Under the pieces are notes generated by a model. The model saw only the letters and a program-made list of their open reading frames with translations, did not search any database and was not told where the DNA came from. From assembly GCA_963739235.1 (NCBI GenBank), contig CAVTZY010000044.1:11146-75145 (forward strand): DNA of 64,000 bases, given 5' to 3'. This DNA comes from JAFNAG01 sp963739235 (lineage in GTDB: Bacteria; Acidobacteriota; UBA6911). Each line of letters opens with the position of its first letter. Within the stretch, counting starts at the first letter, position 1. Of this stretch, positions 55,663 through 64,000 are shown in pieces. The translations under genes were made by a program, and so were the position numbers.

Positions 55663-56532
55663 TTACTTTTTCACTGGCGTTTGGGCCGGCGGCGGAGTCT
55701 GCTGCTGAACCGGCAGAATGCCGAAAGGCGTTTGGATTACCTGTCTGCCCTGGGCATCAATGTATTGATTAGGTAAAAATTGCATCGGCTGTTGAATTAC
55801 CTGCCCTTGCTGCTGCGGCGGAGACGGGTTTCCCCGCTGTTGCGCAGGGTTCGCAGCCTGATTCGCACGCGCCCCGAGGGCAGGCGCCGGACTCTGAATC
55901 GCTGTGGTGCGACCGCCGGCGGCCGAGGCAACGGCTGGCGCAGCAATTCCGGCCTGACCAGGACCGAAATTTATTACCTTGGTGGCCACAATCGGCGTCT
56001 TGCCCGGCTGAGGAGTCTTGCCGGCAGCAAAAAGTGGCACGACCTCGCGGCTTGGGCCGGATTCCAGGACCATCCCGTTTTCGGTAATATCCGTCACGAC
56101 AAACCCGCGAAAGTTGTCCCCGATCCGCATGGTCTGTGTGCGCCGCGTGCCGGAGACGTTGGGAGCTGCAGTATCAAGGATCAGCGCCTGGCGCTGAGAG
56201 CCGGCAACCAGGATTCCAACCAGAACGGGCGGATTATCCAGTTTTTTGGGTGGTTCAGGCGCTGGAGCCGCCGCTATCTCCTCAGGCTTGCGGGTCTCAG
56301 TGAACACATTGCCCGCGGGAATGACGGCATACTCCGCGTCACTGAACTTTTTGACGGGCTGCAATTGCGGCAGCGGGGCCTCCACAGCCCCCTTCTTGCC
56401 GGATTGAACCCGGGTGATATTGGCAAGGTTGTTCTCTTGTTTGAAAAACAGCGCGGAGACATAGAGCTGCCGGCCTAGCAGCGCTGCCGCCATCAGCAGC
56501 ATCAGATTAATTGCCATCCATTTCTTGGTCAT
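55663..56532 (-). CDS. T2SS inner-membrane GspC/PilP-like protein
   Basis: The 289-residue protein has one N-terminal membrane helix (MAINLMLLMAAALLGRQLYV). An HR-like domain at about 95-165 contains PPVLVGILVAGSQRQALI and MRIGDNFRGFVVTDIT. A disordered Gln/Pro-rich tail follows. The size and domain order fit GspC or PilP, which bridges inner-membrane GspL/M to the secretin. No PDZ domain is seen. It starts at 56532 after gagggt, and gspD follows. Confidence 0.75.
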   Translation of the reverse strand: MTKKWMAINLMLLMAAALLGRQLYVSALFFKQENNLANITRVQSGKKGAVEAPLPQLQPVKKFSDAEYAVIPAGNVFTETRKPEEIAAAPAPEPPKKLDNPPVLVGILVAGSQRQALILDTAAPNVSGTRRTQTMRIGDNFRGFVVTDITENGMVLESGPSREVVPLFAAGKTPQPGKTPIVATKVINFGPGQAGIAAPAVASAAGGRTTAIQSPAPALGARANQAANPAQQRGNPSPPQQQGQVIQQPMQFLPNQYIDAQGRQVIQTPFGILPVQQQTPPPAQTPVKK

Positions 56533-56555
56533 ATTACCCTCAACTTTTTCCGCTC

Positions 56556-57143
56556 TCACTTACCGTCGGCAGGTTTTTCGACAGGCTTTGCCTCGGGGGC
56601 CGAGGTTGCAATCAGTCCGGCCACTTTGAGCATAGGATAGATTTGGTCCCGATTCCCTAAACGCCGGCTCTGGATGAAGATTTCATCGATCTTCAGGAAC
56701 TTTTCATAGTTTTCGATCGCCGTCATGAACCGCGCCAGCTGGTCCAGGGTGCAGTTGATATCCAGCTGCACCGTAACCTTCGTCAGGTTTTCAGGAAGCT
56801 TCTGCTCCGCTTGGATGGACTTGCGCGAAATCTCCACCTGGAGAGAATCTGCCAGGTCCTGCAACACCTTCTGGAGCGCCGGTCCGGCGGCGGTAGGATT
56901 GTTTCCAGGCAGCAACCGGTCCAGATCCTGTGCCAACCTCTGCTGGCCCTGCGCGATCCGTGTCTTAAAGACTTCCTCCTGGCTGATGAATTCCCGCTTC
57001 CTTCGCAGCTCGTTCTTCTTGGTTTCGACCATGCCGGAAAGATCTTGCGGCAGAAGTATCGGCGCCAGGTAAAAGGCAATCACCATCAATCCAGCAACGC
57101 CGCCTGCGATCAGGAACTTTTTTTCTCTTGTGGATATCTTCAC
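56556..57143 (-). CDS. gspM: T2SS GspM/PilO-like protein
   Basis: The 195-residue protein has a single N-terminal helix (FLIAGGVAGLMVIAFYLAPIL), a coiled coil with KKNELRRKREFISQEEVF, and a ferredoxin-like periplasmic domain (VTVQLDINCTLDQLARFMTAIENYEKFLKID). This is the GspM/PilO layout. It starts four bases after the gspL stop and likely forms the inner-membrane platform with it. Confidence 0.8.
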   Translation of the reverse strand: MKISTREKKFLIAGGVAGLMVIAFYLAPILLPQDLSGMVETKKNELRRKREFISQEEVFKTRIAQGQQRLAQDLDRLLPGNNPTAAGPALQKVLQDLADSLQVEISRKSIQAEQKLPENLTKVTVQLDINCTLDQLARFMTAIENYEKFLKIDEIFIQSRRLGNRDQIYPMLKVAGLIATSAPEAKPVEKPADGK

Positions 57144-57146
57144 GGC

Positions 57147-58550
57147 CTATTTCTCACATTTGGCTGAAAGTTGAATATTGTCTTTGCCTGTCTGCTGGTT
57201 CTTGAAAGTGGCCTGGGTTGTTATCACGTCCTTCAAGAGCGGCGACTTTTCCAATTTGCCAATCAGATCCGAAGAAGATGACGGCGGGCTCTGACCATTT
57301 AATGAGAAGTTGCAGTCCTGGTTTCGGTACATCGTAAGGTAGGTGTCGTTGGGCAGCAAACTGGTCAGTTCACGCAGGACCTCCAGGTTCTGATCACGCC
57401 GGTTCAAAACCTCCTCCATAGACTTGATCCTCTTTTCCAGGTTCTGCATGCGGGTGCGCAATTCCCTGACACGATTGGCCGGCCCCTCCAGCGTTTTGAG
57501 TTCCTGATCGAGCTGGCGGATGAGACTTTGCTGCTGGACCATCGGGCGGAAGGCAAAACCGGCGCCAAGCGCGGCCAGGCCCAGGCCAAGGATGATGGTG
57601 GGAATGTAAGCCCAGCGTTTCTGGCGCACGCGCAATCCGGCGGGCAGCAGGTTGAGTTTCATCGGCTGCCCGCGGGTGATGCCGGCATAGGCGAGCCCGA
57701 GCGAGGTGACGGCGTCCTTCAGCTGCTCTCTGTTATGCTGCGGCATCTTGAAGCGCAGCCGTGAACCCATCAGCTCACATGCCGGGACCTCCTCACGCAA
57801 TTCCTCGACCACGCTATCGGACTCCTCCCCGGCCAGAATGATGCCTTCGATAGCCTCCTCAGGATCCAAACGCACCTTCCCGGCAGCGACTTCCATCTCG
57901 TTCAAAAACAGTTGTTTCAATGGAAGATCGTCCGTTTTCGTGATTTCCCGGTTGTAAATCAGAACACCGCCGCGCAGGACTGCGAATTCAATTCCGTCCG
58001 GTTTCAAATCGGCAAGGAAAAATGTCTTGTCCCGGCTGCCGTTCAGCGTGCCCACCAGCATGCTGGCGAGGGCGACTGAGCCGGCGGTAACCAGTGTGGG
58101 ATGGATGCCGAGTTGTTTCATGCTCGCCAGGTGAGCGTCCAGCGTGGACTTGCGGACCATAGCGACAAGCACCTGAAGTTTTTTATCAGCCTTGCCGTTC
58201 TTGAGGAGTGCAAAATCGTAATATAGTTTGTCGTCATCCGTCGGCTCGAAGGACTGCACCTGGTAAAGCATGACCTGCTTCAGGTTGTCTTCCACCTCTT
58301 TGGGCAGATCGAGATGGCGCAGGATGACGTCCCTGCGAGGAATGCCGAGCACTACGTTGTCCCGGCTGACCTTCCCCGCCTTGAAGAAACCGTCAATCTC
58401 GCGGCGCACCTGCTCCGGATCGCGTTGTCGATAGCCGGAGATGCGCGCATATTGCGTAAACGTATTGCCGGCAAAATTGTTTTTTAGACAGGAGATGAGC
58501 AGATCCTCCTGCCTGATTTCAATTCCCACGCTGGCTCTCAGATAGATCAC
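57147..58550 (-). CDS. gspL: T2SS GspL-type protein (PilM-PilN fusion)
   Basis: The 467-residue protein begins at the GTG 58550, 10 bp after the gspK stop. The cytoplasmic actin-like part (~1-295) resembles PilM (LGIPRRDVILRHLDLP, VMLYQVQSFEPTDDDKLYYDFALL). It is followed by KLNLLPAGL, a membrane helix (~312-335: IPTIILGLGLAALGAGFAF), a coiled coil and a small periplasmic fold. So one gene combines PilM and PilN, as GspL does. It links the cytoplasmic ATPase to the pseudopilus base. Confidence 0.85.
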   Translation of the reverse strand: MIYLRASVGIEIRQEDLLISCLKNNFAGNTFTQYARISGYRQRDPEQVRREIDGFFKAGKVSRDNVVLGIPRRDVILRHLDLPKEVEDNLKQVMLYQVQSFEPTDDDKLYYDFALLKNGKADKKLQVLVAMVRKSTLDAHLASMKQLGIHPTLVTAGSVALASMLVGTLNGSRDKTFFLADLKPDGIEFAVLRGGVLIYNREITKTDDLPLKQLFLNEMEVAAGKVRLDPEEAIEGIILAGEESDSVVEELREEVPACELMGSRLRFKMPQHNREQLKDAVTSLGLAYAGITRGQPMKLNLLPAGLRVRQKRWAYIPTIILGLGLAALGAGFAFRPMVQQQSLIRQLDQELKTLEGPANRVRELRTRMQNLEKRIKSMEEVLNRRDQNLEVLRELTSLLPNDTYLTMYRNQDCNFSLNGQSPPSSSSDLIGKLEKSPLLKDVITTQATFKNQQTGKDNIQLSAKCEK

Positions 58551-58560
58551 GTTTTTCGCC

Positions 58561-59610
58561 TTACCAGTTCGGAACGTTTTCGTTCCAGTAAAGGATCGTA
58601 TATTTTTCCTGCGACCCGGGATTATTGATCCGGATGATGGCTCGGATAACTCGGCGCGCCTTGGAATCGCTGCGGTGAGCCGATGCATTTAACGTGAAAA
58701 TGGATCTTCGCCCCCAGAAGACATACGGCAATATCGCCGGCCCCGGATTCGGGACGATCTCCCGGTTGAAATCATCCCAACCGGTAAACGGTTTCACCTG
58801 GCGACGCTCGAAGATCGCCTGCGCGGCGGCCGGAGGCATGTTGGGAATCGACAGCAGCACGGGGAGCGGAGCGGAATTGATGTTGATCTGTAGTCCGGAA
58901 CCATAGACCGTCAGATACCGCGAGAGGCCATAGCGCTCGACAATCTGGCCGTCGGGCGTCTTTTCACGGTGCCCGTAATAATACTCGGAAGTTACGCCCC
59001 GGACCAGCAGGAGTTCTTCTACCGCCTTCATTCTGCCACCGTCCAGCCAGATCGAGTAGGCGGGCGTCAGCGACTGATAATAGTCGTCCTTGGCGCCATT
59101 GGGCCGTGCCATAGGACTCGGGTCGCGCCAATCCAGGATGGAATCGACGATAGTGGAGGCATCGGGATCGGGAATGCCGATGACCTGAACCAGATTTCTG
59201 AGCTGATCTTCTTTCACCATATTCAGGTTGATCTTGCCCGACTCGTCCTGAATGTCCACCTCATACTCCCCATCGCCGAATGGTGCGGTGACCTTGCCGA
59301 GGTCGATGGCGTCGGGTTGCTGCTGCTGGAGGCTGGCCAGCCCCAGCTGCGGAGTGAGGTAGGTCTTCTGATAAATCTGGTAGACAGTTGCCGCGATACC
59401 GGCGCGCGCAATGTAGTAAGCGTCTACAAGATCGCGGGAATTGCGGGCCGTAGCCACTTCGACAAATGTCTCGCGCGAAAAACTGAGCGCAATGACCGAG
59501 AGAATCGTCAGAATCCAGAGAAGTGCAATCAAGATGACGCCTTGATGATCCTCTCGTATTTGGATCGTCACGGATGCCTGCTTTTCTCCATTCGACACGG
59601 GAGGAACCAT
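58561..59610 (-). CDS. gspK: T2SS minor pseudopilin GspK
   Basis: The 349-residue protein has an N-terminal hydrophobic helix after a short basic leader (HQGVILIALLWILTILSVIALSFSRET). DESGKINLNMV and ILDWRDPSPMARPNGAKDDYY follow, the calcium-site and large alpha-domain text of GspK. A later helix-hairpin segment is ININSAPLPVLLSIPNMPPAAAQAI. GspK caps the pseudopilus tip with GspI and GspJ. It overlaps gspJ by ATGA. The leader lacks a perfect prepilin peptidase glycine/phenylalanine, common in GspK. Confidence 0.9.
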   Translation of the reverse strand: MVPPVSNGEKQASVTIQIREDHQGVILIALLWILTILSVIALSFSRETFVEVATARNSRDLVDAYYIARAGIAATVYQIYQKTYLTPQLGLASLQQQQPDAIDLGKVTAPFGDGEYEVDIQDESGKINLNMVKEDQLRNLVQVIGIPDPDASTIVDSILDWRDPSPMARPNGAKDDYYQSLTPAYSIWLDGGRMKAVEELLLVRGVTSEYYYGHREKTPDGQIVERYGLSRYLTVYGSGLQININSAPLPVLLSIPNMPPAAAQAIFERRQVKPFTGWDDFNREIVPNPGPAILPYVFWGRRSIFTLNASAHRSDSKARRVIRAIIRINNPGSQEKYTILYWNENVPNW

Positions 59611-60581
59611 CAGAATCGGCCTCCCCTGCCTCGACCTTGACGCGGATCATTGAAGATGTCCCCACCTCTGCGGCCACCTGGAGGAGGCTGAGGGCCGCCG
59701 AAGCCGGGCCCACCCCTCCCTCGACCGGGTTGCGGGCCGATGGTGCCGGGTCCGCCTCTGCGTCCGCCGGGAGGTGGATTGTCACCGGAGCCGCCTCTCC
59801 GTCCCGGCGGCGGGCCCTGTCCGCCCTGCCGGCCCATGAAAGGACTCGCACCGAAACCTCCCGTTTGTGTCTCGAACGGATCAACGAAACTGGTCGTCGT
59901 GGCATCGGCTTCCGCCAAGATGGGAACAACCATCTTCCGGCTTTGGATTACGCCATTCGTGTCCCGTGCATCCACGGTCATCGAGATCGCGATCGGCAGG
60001 CTCGCCTTCTCCTGGGCGCTCCAGTCCGTGACCCACTGGGACGGGATCGACCCGTTGCCCGGATCGAAGTATTCAAACGATGCGCTGGTGAGGTGATCGA
60101 AGATGGTTGTGGCAGGCTCGCTCGTGTCTTCATAACCGGCGGCAAGCGTCGGATCGCCACCGAGGTACCGGCTCTCATGCTCCACCAGCGCGTATTCGCC
60201 ATTGTCGCTGGGCACGATTTCATAGGTGACGGAGGTCAATCCCGGGTTGTCGCGAAAACGCAGCGGGCATAGCGAAATGAACTGGACGGTGGTCGGAGAT
60301 CCCAAGAAAACCGGTGCCTGACCTGCTCCGGTCTGAAGATCGAGAGTGGGAATCAGGTTTGAAATAGAGGCCATCTGCTTCTGCACCAGGTCAAAAGTAG
60401 CGCGGTGGCGCTGATTCTCATCCATCGATTCCGTACCGCGTTTCCACGTGGAGATACAGATGCGCATCACAGCCCACAGGCAGACCGCGATCATCATGAT
60501 CAGCGTCACCGAGACCAGCATCTCGATGAGGGTGAAACCCTCCGCTCGCTTGCCGACTCGTGCCCTGCTCCGATTGCTCAT
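59610..60581 (-). CDS. gspJ: T2SS minor pseudopilin GspJ with RGG-rich tail
   Basis: The 323-residue protein starts at 60581 with a prepilin leader ending KRAEG before FTLIEMLVSVTLIMMIAVCLWAV. The body has WKRGTESMDENQRHRATFDLVQKQ and beta-rich text typical of GspJ. From about residue 248 the protein becomes a Gly/Arg/Pro-rich tail with repeated RRGG and PPPG blocks to the end. This is unusual for GspJ. Overlaps with gspI and gspK by ATGA indicate one operon. Confidence 0.88.
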   Translation of the reverse strand: MSNRSRARVGKRAEGFTLIEMLVSVTLIMMIAVCLWAVMRICISTWKRGTESMDENQRHRATFDLVQKQMASISNLIPTLDLQTGAGQAPVFLGSPTTVQFISLCPLRFRDNPGLTSVTYEIVPSDNGEYALVEHESRYLGGDPTLAAGYEDTSEPATTIFDHLTSASFEYFDPGNGSIPSQWVTDWSAQEKASLPIAISMTVDARDTNGVIQSRKMVVPILAEADATTTSFVDPFETQTGGFGASPFMGRQGGQGPPPGRRGGSGDNPPPGGRRGGPGTIGPQPGRGRGGPGFGGPQPPPGGRRGGDIFNDPRQGRGRGGRF

Positions 60582-60765
60582 CGTGACACCCGCCCTCCAA
60601 GGACTTGCGACTGCGGGCTGATCATTTTCAAGGTCTGCAATTGGAAATCGGCCTTGTTTGAATTCGGTCCCATCACCACCACTACATAGGAAAATATCTT
60701 GGGCATCAACATCTGAATCTGCTGCGACATGGGCACCGCCGAGGGCGGCTCCGGCATCCTCCGCG
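60578..60765 (-). CDS. gspI: T2SS minor pseudopilin GspI, C-terminal fragment
   Basis: About 55-60 codons remain, reading MSQQIQMLMPKIFSYVVVVM and later FQLQTLKMISPQ. Position and ATGA overlap with gspJ identify it as the gspI end; the sequence itself is weakly diagnostic. The prepilin N-terminus is missing because the sequence switches to a different gene near 60,740-60,775. Confidence 0.6.
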
Positions 60766-60775
60766 CTTGGCCTTC
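60740..60775. other. Probable chimeric assembly join
   Basis: The gspI frame and a gyrase B-like frame, both on the minus strand, end against each other here, neither with a natural start or stop. GC content rises sharply to the right and frameshifts reappear. Confidence 0.75.
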
Positions 60776-62051
60776 TGCGCGGCCTGCGCGAGCTTGAGCG
60801 CGGTGGTCGCCTTCTCGACAATAGCCTTGGCGTGGGCGGGATGCTCATCGAGCCACGCAAGACAGTGCAGCGCCGTCAGTTCCTCGACTGCCGAGCGGGC
60901 CTCCGGATTGCCGAGGCGGGTCTTGGTCTGGCCCTCGAACTCGACCGACTGCATGCGCACGTGCACGACCGCCATGATGCCTTCGCGGAGGTCGTTGCCG
61001 GTGAGGTTGTCCTTCTTCTTCCACAAGCCTTTGCTACGCGCATAGTCGTTGATGACGCGGGTCAACGCCGACTTGAAGCCGGTCTCGTGGGTGCCGCCCT
61101 CGCCGGTCCGGATGCAGTTGCAGAAGCTGGTAGAGCTCGCCGTAGCCGTCGTTGTACTGGAACGCGACCTCGAGTTCGACCTCCTGCGTGGTGTCGCTCT
61201 TGTACTTGCCGCCGTAGACAATCGGCGGGTGCAGGACGTCCTGCTCGGCGTTGAGGAACTCGACGTACTCGGCCAGGCCGCCCGGAAAACAGAACGTGCA
61301 ATCATAGACTTCGGGCACGCTCGGGGCGACCTCGGGCGCGCCAGCAAGGTCCTCGTCGAGCGGGATCTCGACGTCCTGGGTCGGCGCGGCCGCCTCGTGC
61401 TTGTGGTCGCTGCGCTCGTCGCGCAGGCGGATGGTCAAGCCCGGGTTCCGGTTGCGCGAGCCTCGCGCAGGCGGTTCTCGATGATGTCGAGCTGGTAGCG
61501 CGTCTCTCGGGAAGATGTCCGGATCCCCTTCCAGCGGAGGATGGTGCCGTGCGCGTTGGAGTTGTCGAGGAGCTTGAGCTTCGTCTTGGGCGTGCCGCGC
61601 GCGTAGGTCTGCTGGTGGACCTTGCCCTCGCGATGGATCGTCACCTCGAGCCACTCGGACAACGCGTTGACGACCGAGGCGCCAACGCCGTGCAGACCGC
61701 CCGAGGACCACGTAGGTGCCGGTGTCGAACTTGCCGCCGGCGTGAAGCTTGGTCAACACAACCTCGAGCGCGGTCATCTTCAGCTTCGGAATGTGACGCC
61801 GACCGGGATACCGCGGCCGTCATCCTCGACGGTCCTCGACGTCGTCGTCCTTTCGAGCGTCACCTCGATGTGCGTCCACAGCCGGCCAACGCCTCGTCAA
61901 CCGAGTTGTCGATGATCCTCAGACGAGGTGGTGGTGGCCGCGGCAGGTCGTCGCGCCGATGTACATGCCGGGGCGCATGCGCACGGCCTCGAGACCCTGC
62001 AGGGACCTTCCGACTGTCCGATACGCCCGTGGTGGTCGACGGGGCCGTCAC
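60766..62051 (-). pseudogene. DNA gyrase/topoisomerase IV subunit B, truncated and frameshifted
   Basis: From a possible GTG at 62051 the text runs LQGLEAVRMRPGMYIG, IIDNSVDEALAG, VEDDGRGIPVG, KLHAGGKFDTGTYVV, LSEWLEVTIHREGKVHQQTY and later TGEGGTHETGFKSALTRVIND. These are the ATPase and transducer domains of GyrB/ParE in order. It stops at LAQAAQKAKR, just before the TOPRIM domain would start, at the chimeric join. At least six frameshifts are present. Codon use is strongly GC-rich. I cannot tell gyrB from parE. It is labelled pseudogene for its truncation; an assembly artefact is the likelier reason. Confidence 0.85.
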
Positions 62052-62103
62052 GTCCGGGCACCCAATGGGCGGACCTGGTGAGCCAGGCTGCGAGCCGCTG
62101 CGA

Positions 62104-63145
62104 TTAGTCTGATGGGATGCCCGCATAGAGTGAGCGCACCCGTGCGAGCTGCTGGTCGCTCAAGGTGAGCGACGCAGATGGGCGGCGGCCTGACCTGGCC
62201 GGGGTGGCGCTGGCCGAGGAGCACGGTCCCGGTATCACAATCGGCGAGGCAGGTCGCGATGAGCGCGGCGAGCACCGGCTCGGGCGAGCGATCGGCGAAG
62301 CGCTGGTGCAGCGCAGCGGCGTTCTGGCTGAGCCGATGCAGGATGTGGGCGTCAGCGAAGGCCTTGTCGGAATTGCGGAAATCGCCCACCGGGAAGGTCG
62401 TTGGCGTCGTGTACTTGCCGAGCAGGAGGCCATGGCGGATCGGCGAGAAGAAGGCGACGCCGGCGTCATGGCGCTGGCACCAGGCCGCGAGCCCCGAGCT
62501 GTAGAACGAGTCGTGGGTGACGTTGCGATAGGGCTGCACGACGTCGGGCCGGACCCAATCGATGACCCCGCATGATCGCTTCGTCGCGCCAGTCGGAGAG
62601 GCCGATGAAGCGCAGCTTGCCCGCCTGCTGAGCGGCCCGGACGACATCGAGCGCGGGCTGCAGGTAGGCATCGTCGGGGCCGAAGTCGCAGTGGTGGAGG
62701 TAGTAGACGTCGATGACATCAGTGCGCAGGTGGCGCAGCGAGCCGTCGATGCGCTGGCGCACGAGGTCCGGGTGGTAGGCGTGCGGGTAGCGGCCGCGCG
62801 AGTAGCCGACCTTGGTCGCCAAAAACAGGCGGTCGCGCGGCACGGTGCGAGCGCCGATGAGGTCGCCGATGAGCGCCTCGGAGCGGCCGTCGCCGTAGAC
62901 ATCGGCCGTGTCCCAATGCGTGATGCCGAGCTCGAAGGCGCGCACAGCGAGGCCTTGGCGGACTGGCCGTCGTGGCCCGACCAACCGACCTCGGCGCCGT
63001 TGGCGTTGATGCTCTCGCCGCCATAGGCCCAGGTACCGAGCGACACGCGCGGCACGAGCGCGTTGCTGCGGCCAAAGCGCACGGTCGCGACCGGGGCCGG
63101 AGAGGCAAACAAGCCCGGAGGGGTGGCAGGGGTGGCAGGCGTCAT
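62104..63145 (-). CDS. Aldo/keto reductase family protein (frameshifted)
   Basis: An NAD(P)H-dependent oxidoreductase with the TIM-barrel pattern: FELGITHWDTADVYGDGRSEALIGD with the catalytic Asp/Tyr region, RLFLATKVG (catalytic Lys), LRTDVIDVYYLHHCD (His), KLRFIGLSDW, and AFFSPIRHGLLLGKY. A C-terminal LLGQRHPGQV resembles the cofactor-binding G-x-R. Frameshifts occur near 62,965, 62,575 and possibly 62,180. Length is about 345 residues, normal. It overlaps the upstream gene end by ATGA and belongs to the high-GC tail. Confidence 0.88.
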
Positions 63146-64000
63146 GGTGAGAGCAGCGCCTTCCAGACCGCGAACGCCTGACGCTCGACGGTGGCGGTGC
63201 CCGAGGCCGCCGACCAGCATCAGGCGCCGCTCGTCGCGCTTACTGCCGAGCCCGTCGAGGTGGCTGCAGCGCGAAGTCGCCGGCGCACGGGCACGAGCTG
63301 ATGATGTCCGCCGGCTGCAGGTCGGCCGATGACGCCCAGGCGACGAGCGACATCTCACGGGCGTCGCCGGCGGCGAGCACCTGGTCCAAGAAGGCGCGCT
63401 GCTGCGCTTCGTTCGACGAAAGCGACTGAGTGCGCAGCGCCTTTCAGCATATCAGCGGCAGCGCCGGCAGCTCGGCGCCGGTAATCGCGGTCGGCTTCGT
63501 CGTCGCCGCGAGGACCAGTGCTAGCCAGTTGCCGGGGATCGCGGCGGCGTCCGCGAACGCGTTGGCCGGATAGCTCTCGAGGCCGACGACGGCGACATCC
63601 GAGGCCTCGAGGGTCGCGGGAATCAACGCCTTGCCGGTCGCCAGACAATCGGCCGGCGTGCCGCTCTGGCAGCGCCCGTCCTTCTTCGGAAAGCCGTAGA
63701 GGTCTTCTACATCGAGGCTCCGCGATGGACGCCGTCGGCTTCGTCGTGAGCGCGTCGGACGCGGCGATGCGGCGCGCGGCCTCGCCTGCGAAGTCGACGA
63801 GCGCGCTATACGCGGTGGCGCAGGTCGCCTCGTAGAGGTTGATGCGCTGTGCGAGGATGATCGACTGTGGCTTGAAGCGCTCGGCCGCCCAGCGCGCGAA
63901 GCCTGCGAACTGGTCGCGGTACTTGATCGGGTTGCCGTCGGCCGACGGGTCGTAGCAGTACGGACGCCACGCGCTGTTAGGACGAGCGCGCCGGATTCGT
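63142..64000 (-). CDS. Unrecognised protein, C-terminal part, high-GC tail (frameshifted)
   Basis: I do not recognise the family. Readable stretches are FARWAAERFKPQSIILAQRI, LIPATLEASDVAVVGLESYP and LDQVLAAGDAREMSLVAWAS. The alternation of helices with short strands ending in L-E-S-Y-P or V-A-W-A suggests a TIM-barrel hydrolase, perhaps a glycoside hydrolase, but no catalytic pair can be defended. The end is placed at the TGA overlapping the aldo/keto reductase start, which requires a frameshift near 63,205. Frameshifts also occur near 63,445 and 63,725. The start is beyond the window. Confidence 0.45.

Noticed and set aside
52777..60581. Assignment of the operon as pilMNOPQ of the type IV pilus
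   Set aside because: The minor pseudopilins GspJ and GspK are encoded directly upstream with overlapping genes, which marks a type II secretion operon, although GspL looks like fused PilM-PilN.

Overview
The window looks like an Acidobacteriota chromosome segment (inferred). The evidence is an RpoB carrying a cysteine-rich zinc-ribbon insertion in its N-terminal part, which I associate with that phylum. Long secreted proteins with repeated beta-type domains, a type IV pilus block under sigma-54/PilSR control, a type II secretion operon and large glycan-assembly clusters fit the same picture. The last ~3.3 kb (from about 60,760) differ sharply: very GC-rich, carrying a gyrase/topoisomerase IV B fragment and an aldo/keto reductase. 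They appear to be a chimeric join to another organism, perhaps a myxobacterium.

Layout. 1-7,820 (+): type IV pilus genes pilB (partial), pilT, pilC, pilS, pilR and pilA, with a canonical -24/-12 promoter before pilA and a strong terminator after it. 7,877-22,189 (-): the transcription/translation operon, read from right to left as tRNA-Thr(TGT), tRNA-Tyr, tRNA-Gly, tRNA-Thr(GGT), tuf, rpmG, tRNA-Trp, secE, nusG, rplK, rplA, rplJ, rplL, rpoB, rpoC. 22,344-34,662 (-): a surface-glycan cluster of methyltransferases, family 2 glycosyltransferases, a GT39-type membrane glycosyltransferase and a sugar-nucleotide epimerase/dehydratase, interrupted by a group II intron (about 30,656-32,530). 34,767-50,081: a parvulin-type isomerase, two paralogous large secreted proteins, a DUF1573-like secreted protein, a GT39 protein, a TMTC-like TPR membrane protein, an ECF sigma/anti-sigma/TPR operon and a lipoprotein. 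50,183-60,760 (-): an O-antigen-ligase/TPR protein downstream of a T2SS operon gspI'-J-K-L-M-C-D.

How it fits together (inference). The pilus machinery, the T2SS, the glycan-building enzymes, an oligosaccharyltransferase/ligase-like protein and the secreted repeat proteins suggest a region devoted to building, decorating and exporting cell-surface material. The ECF sigma/anti-sigma pair may respond to envelope state.

Non-coding structure is rich. Five intergenic or gene-end sites carry degenerate tandem arrays of a 7-bp unit facing an inverted array of the same unit. Four sites carry composite C/G-rich palindromic REP-like elements, usually as inverted pairs. A 24-bp tandem repeat lies directly before pilR.

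Data quality. From 1 to ~19.95 kb nearly every protein-coding gene except pilA and nusG is broken by single-base frameshifts, including essential rpoB, rpoC and ribosomal genes. From 20 to 60.7 kb the genes are essentially intact, and beyond 60.76 kb frameshifts return. I treat these as sequence errors, not pseudogenes, and give each gene's full span. Predictions come from reading the sequence; no database search was possible.
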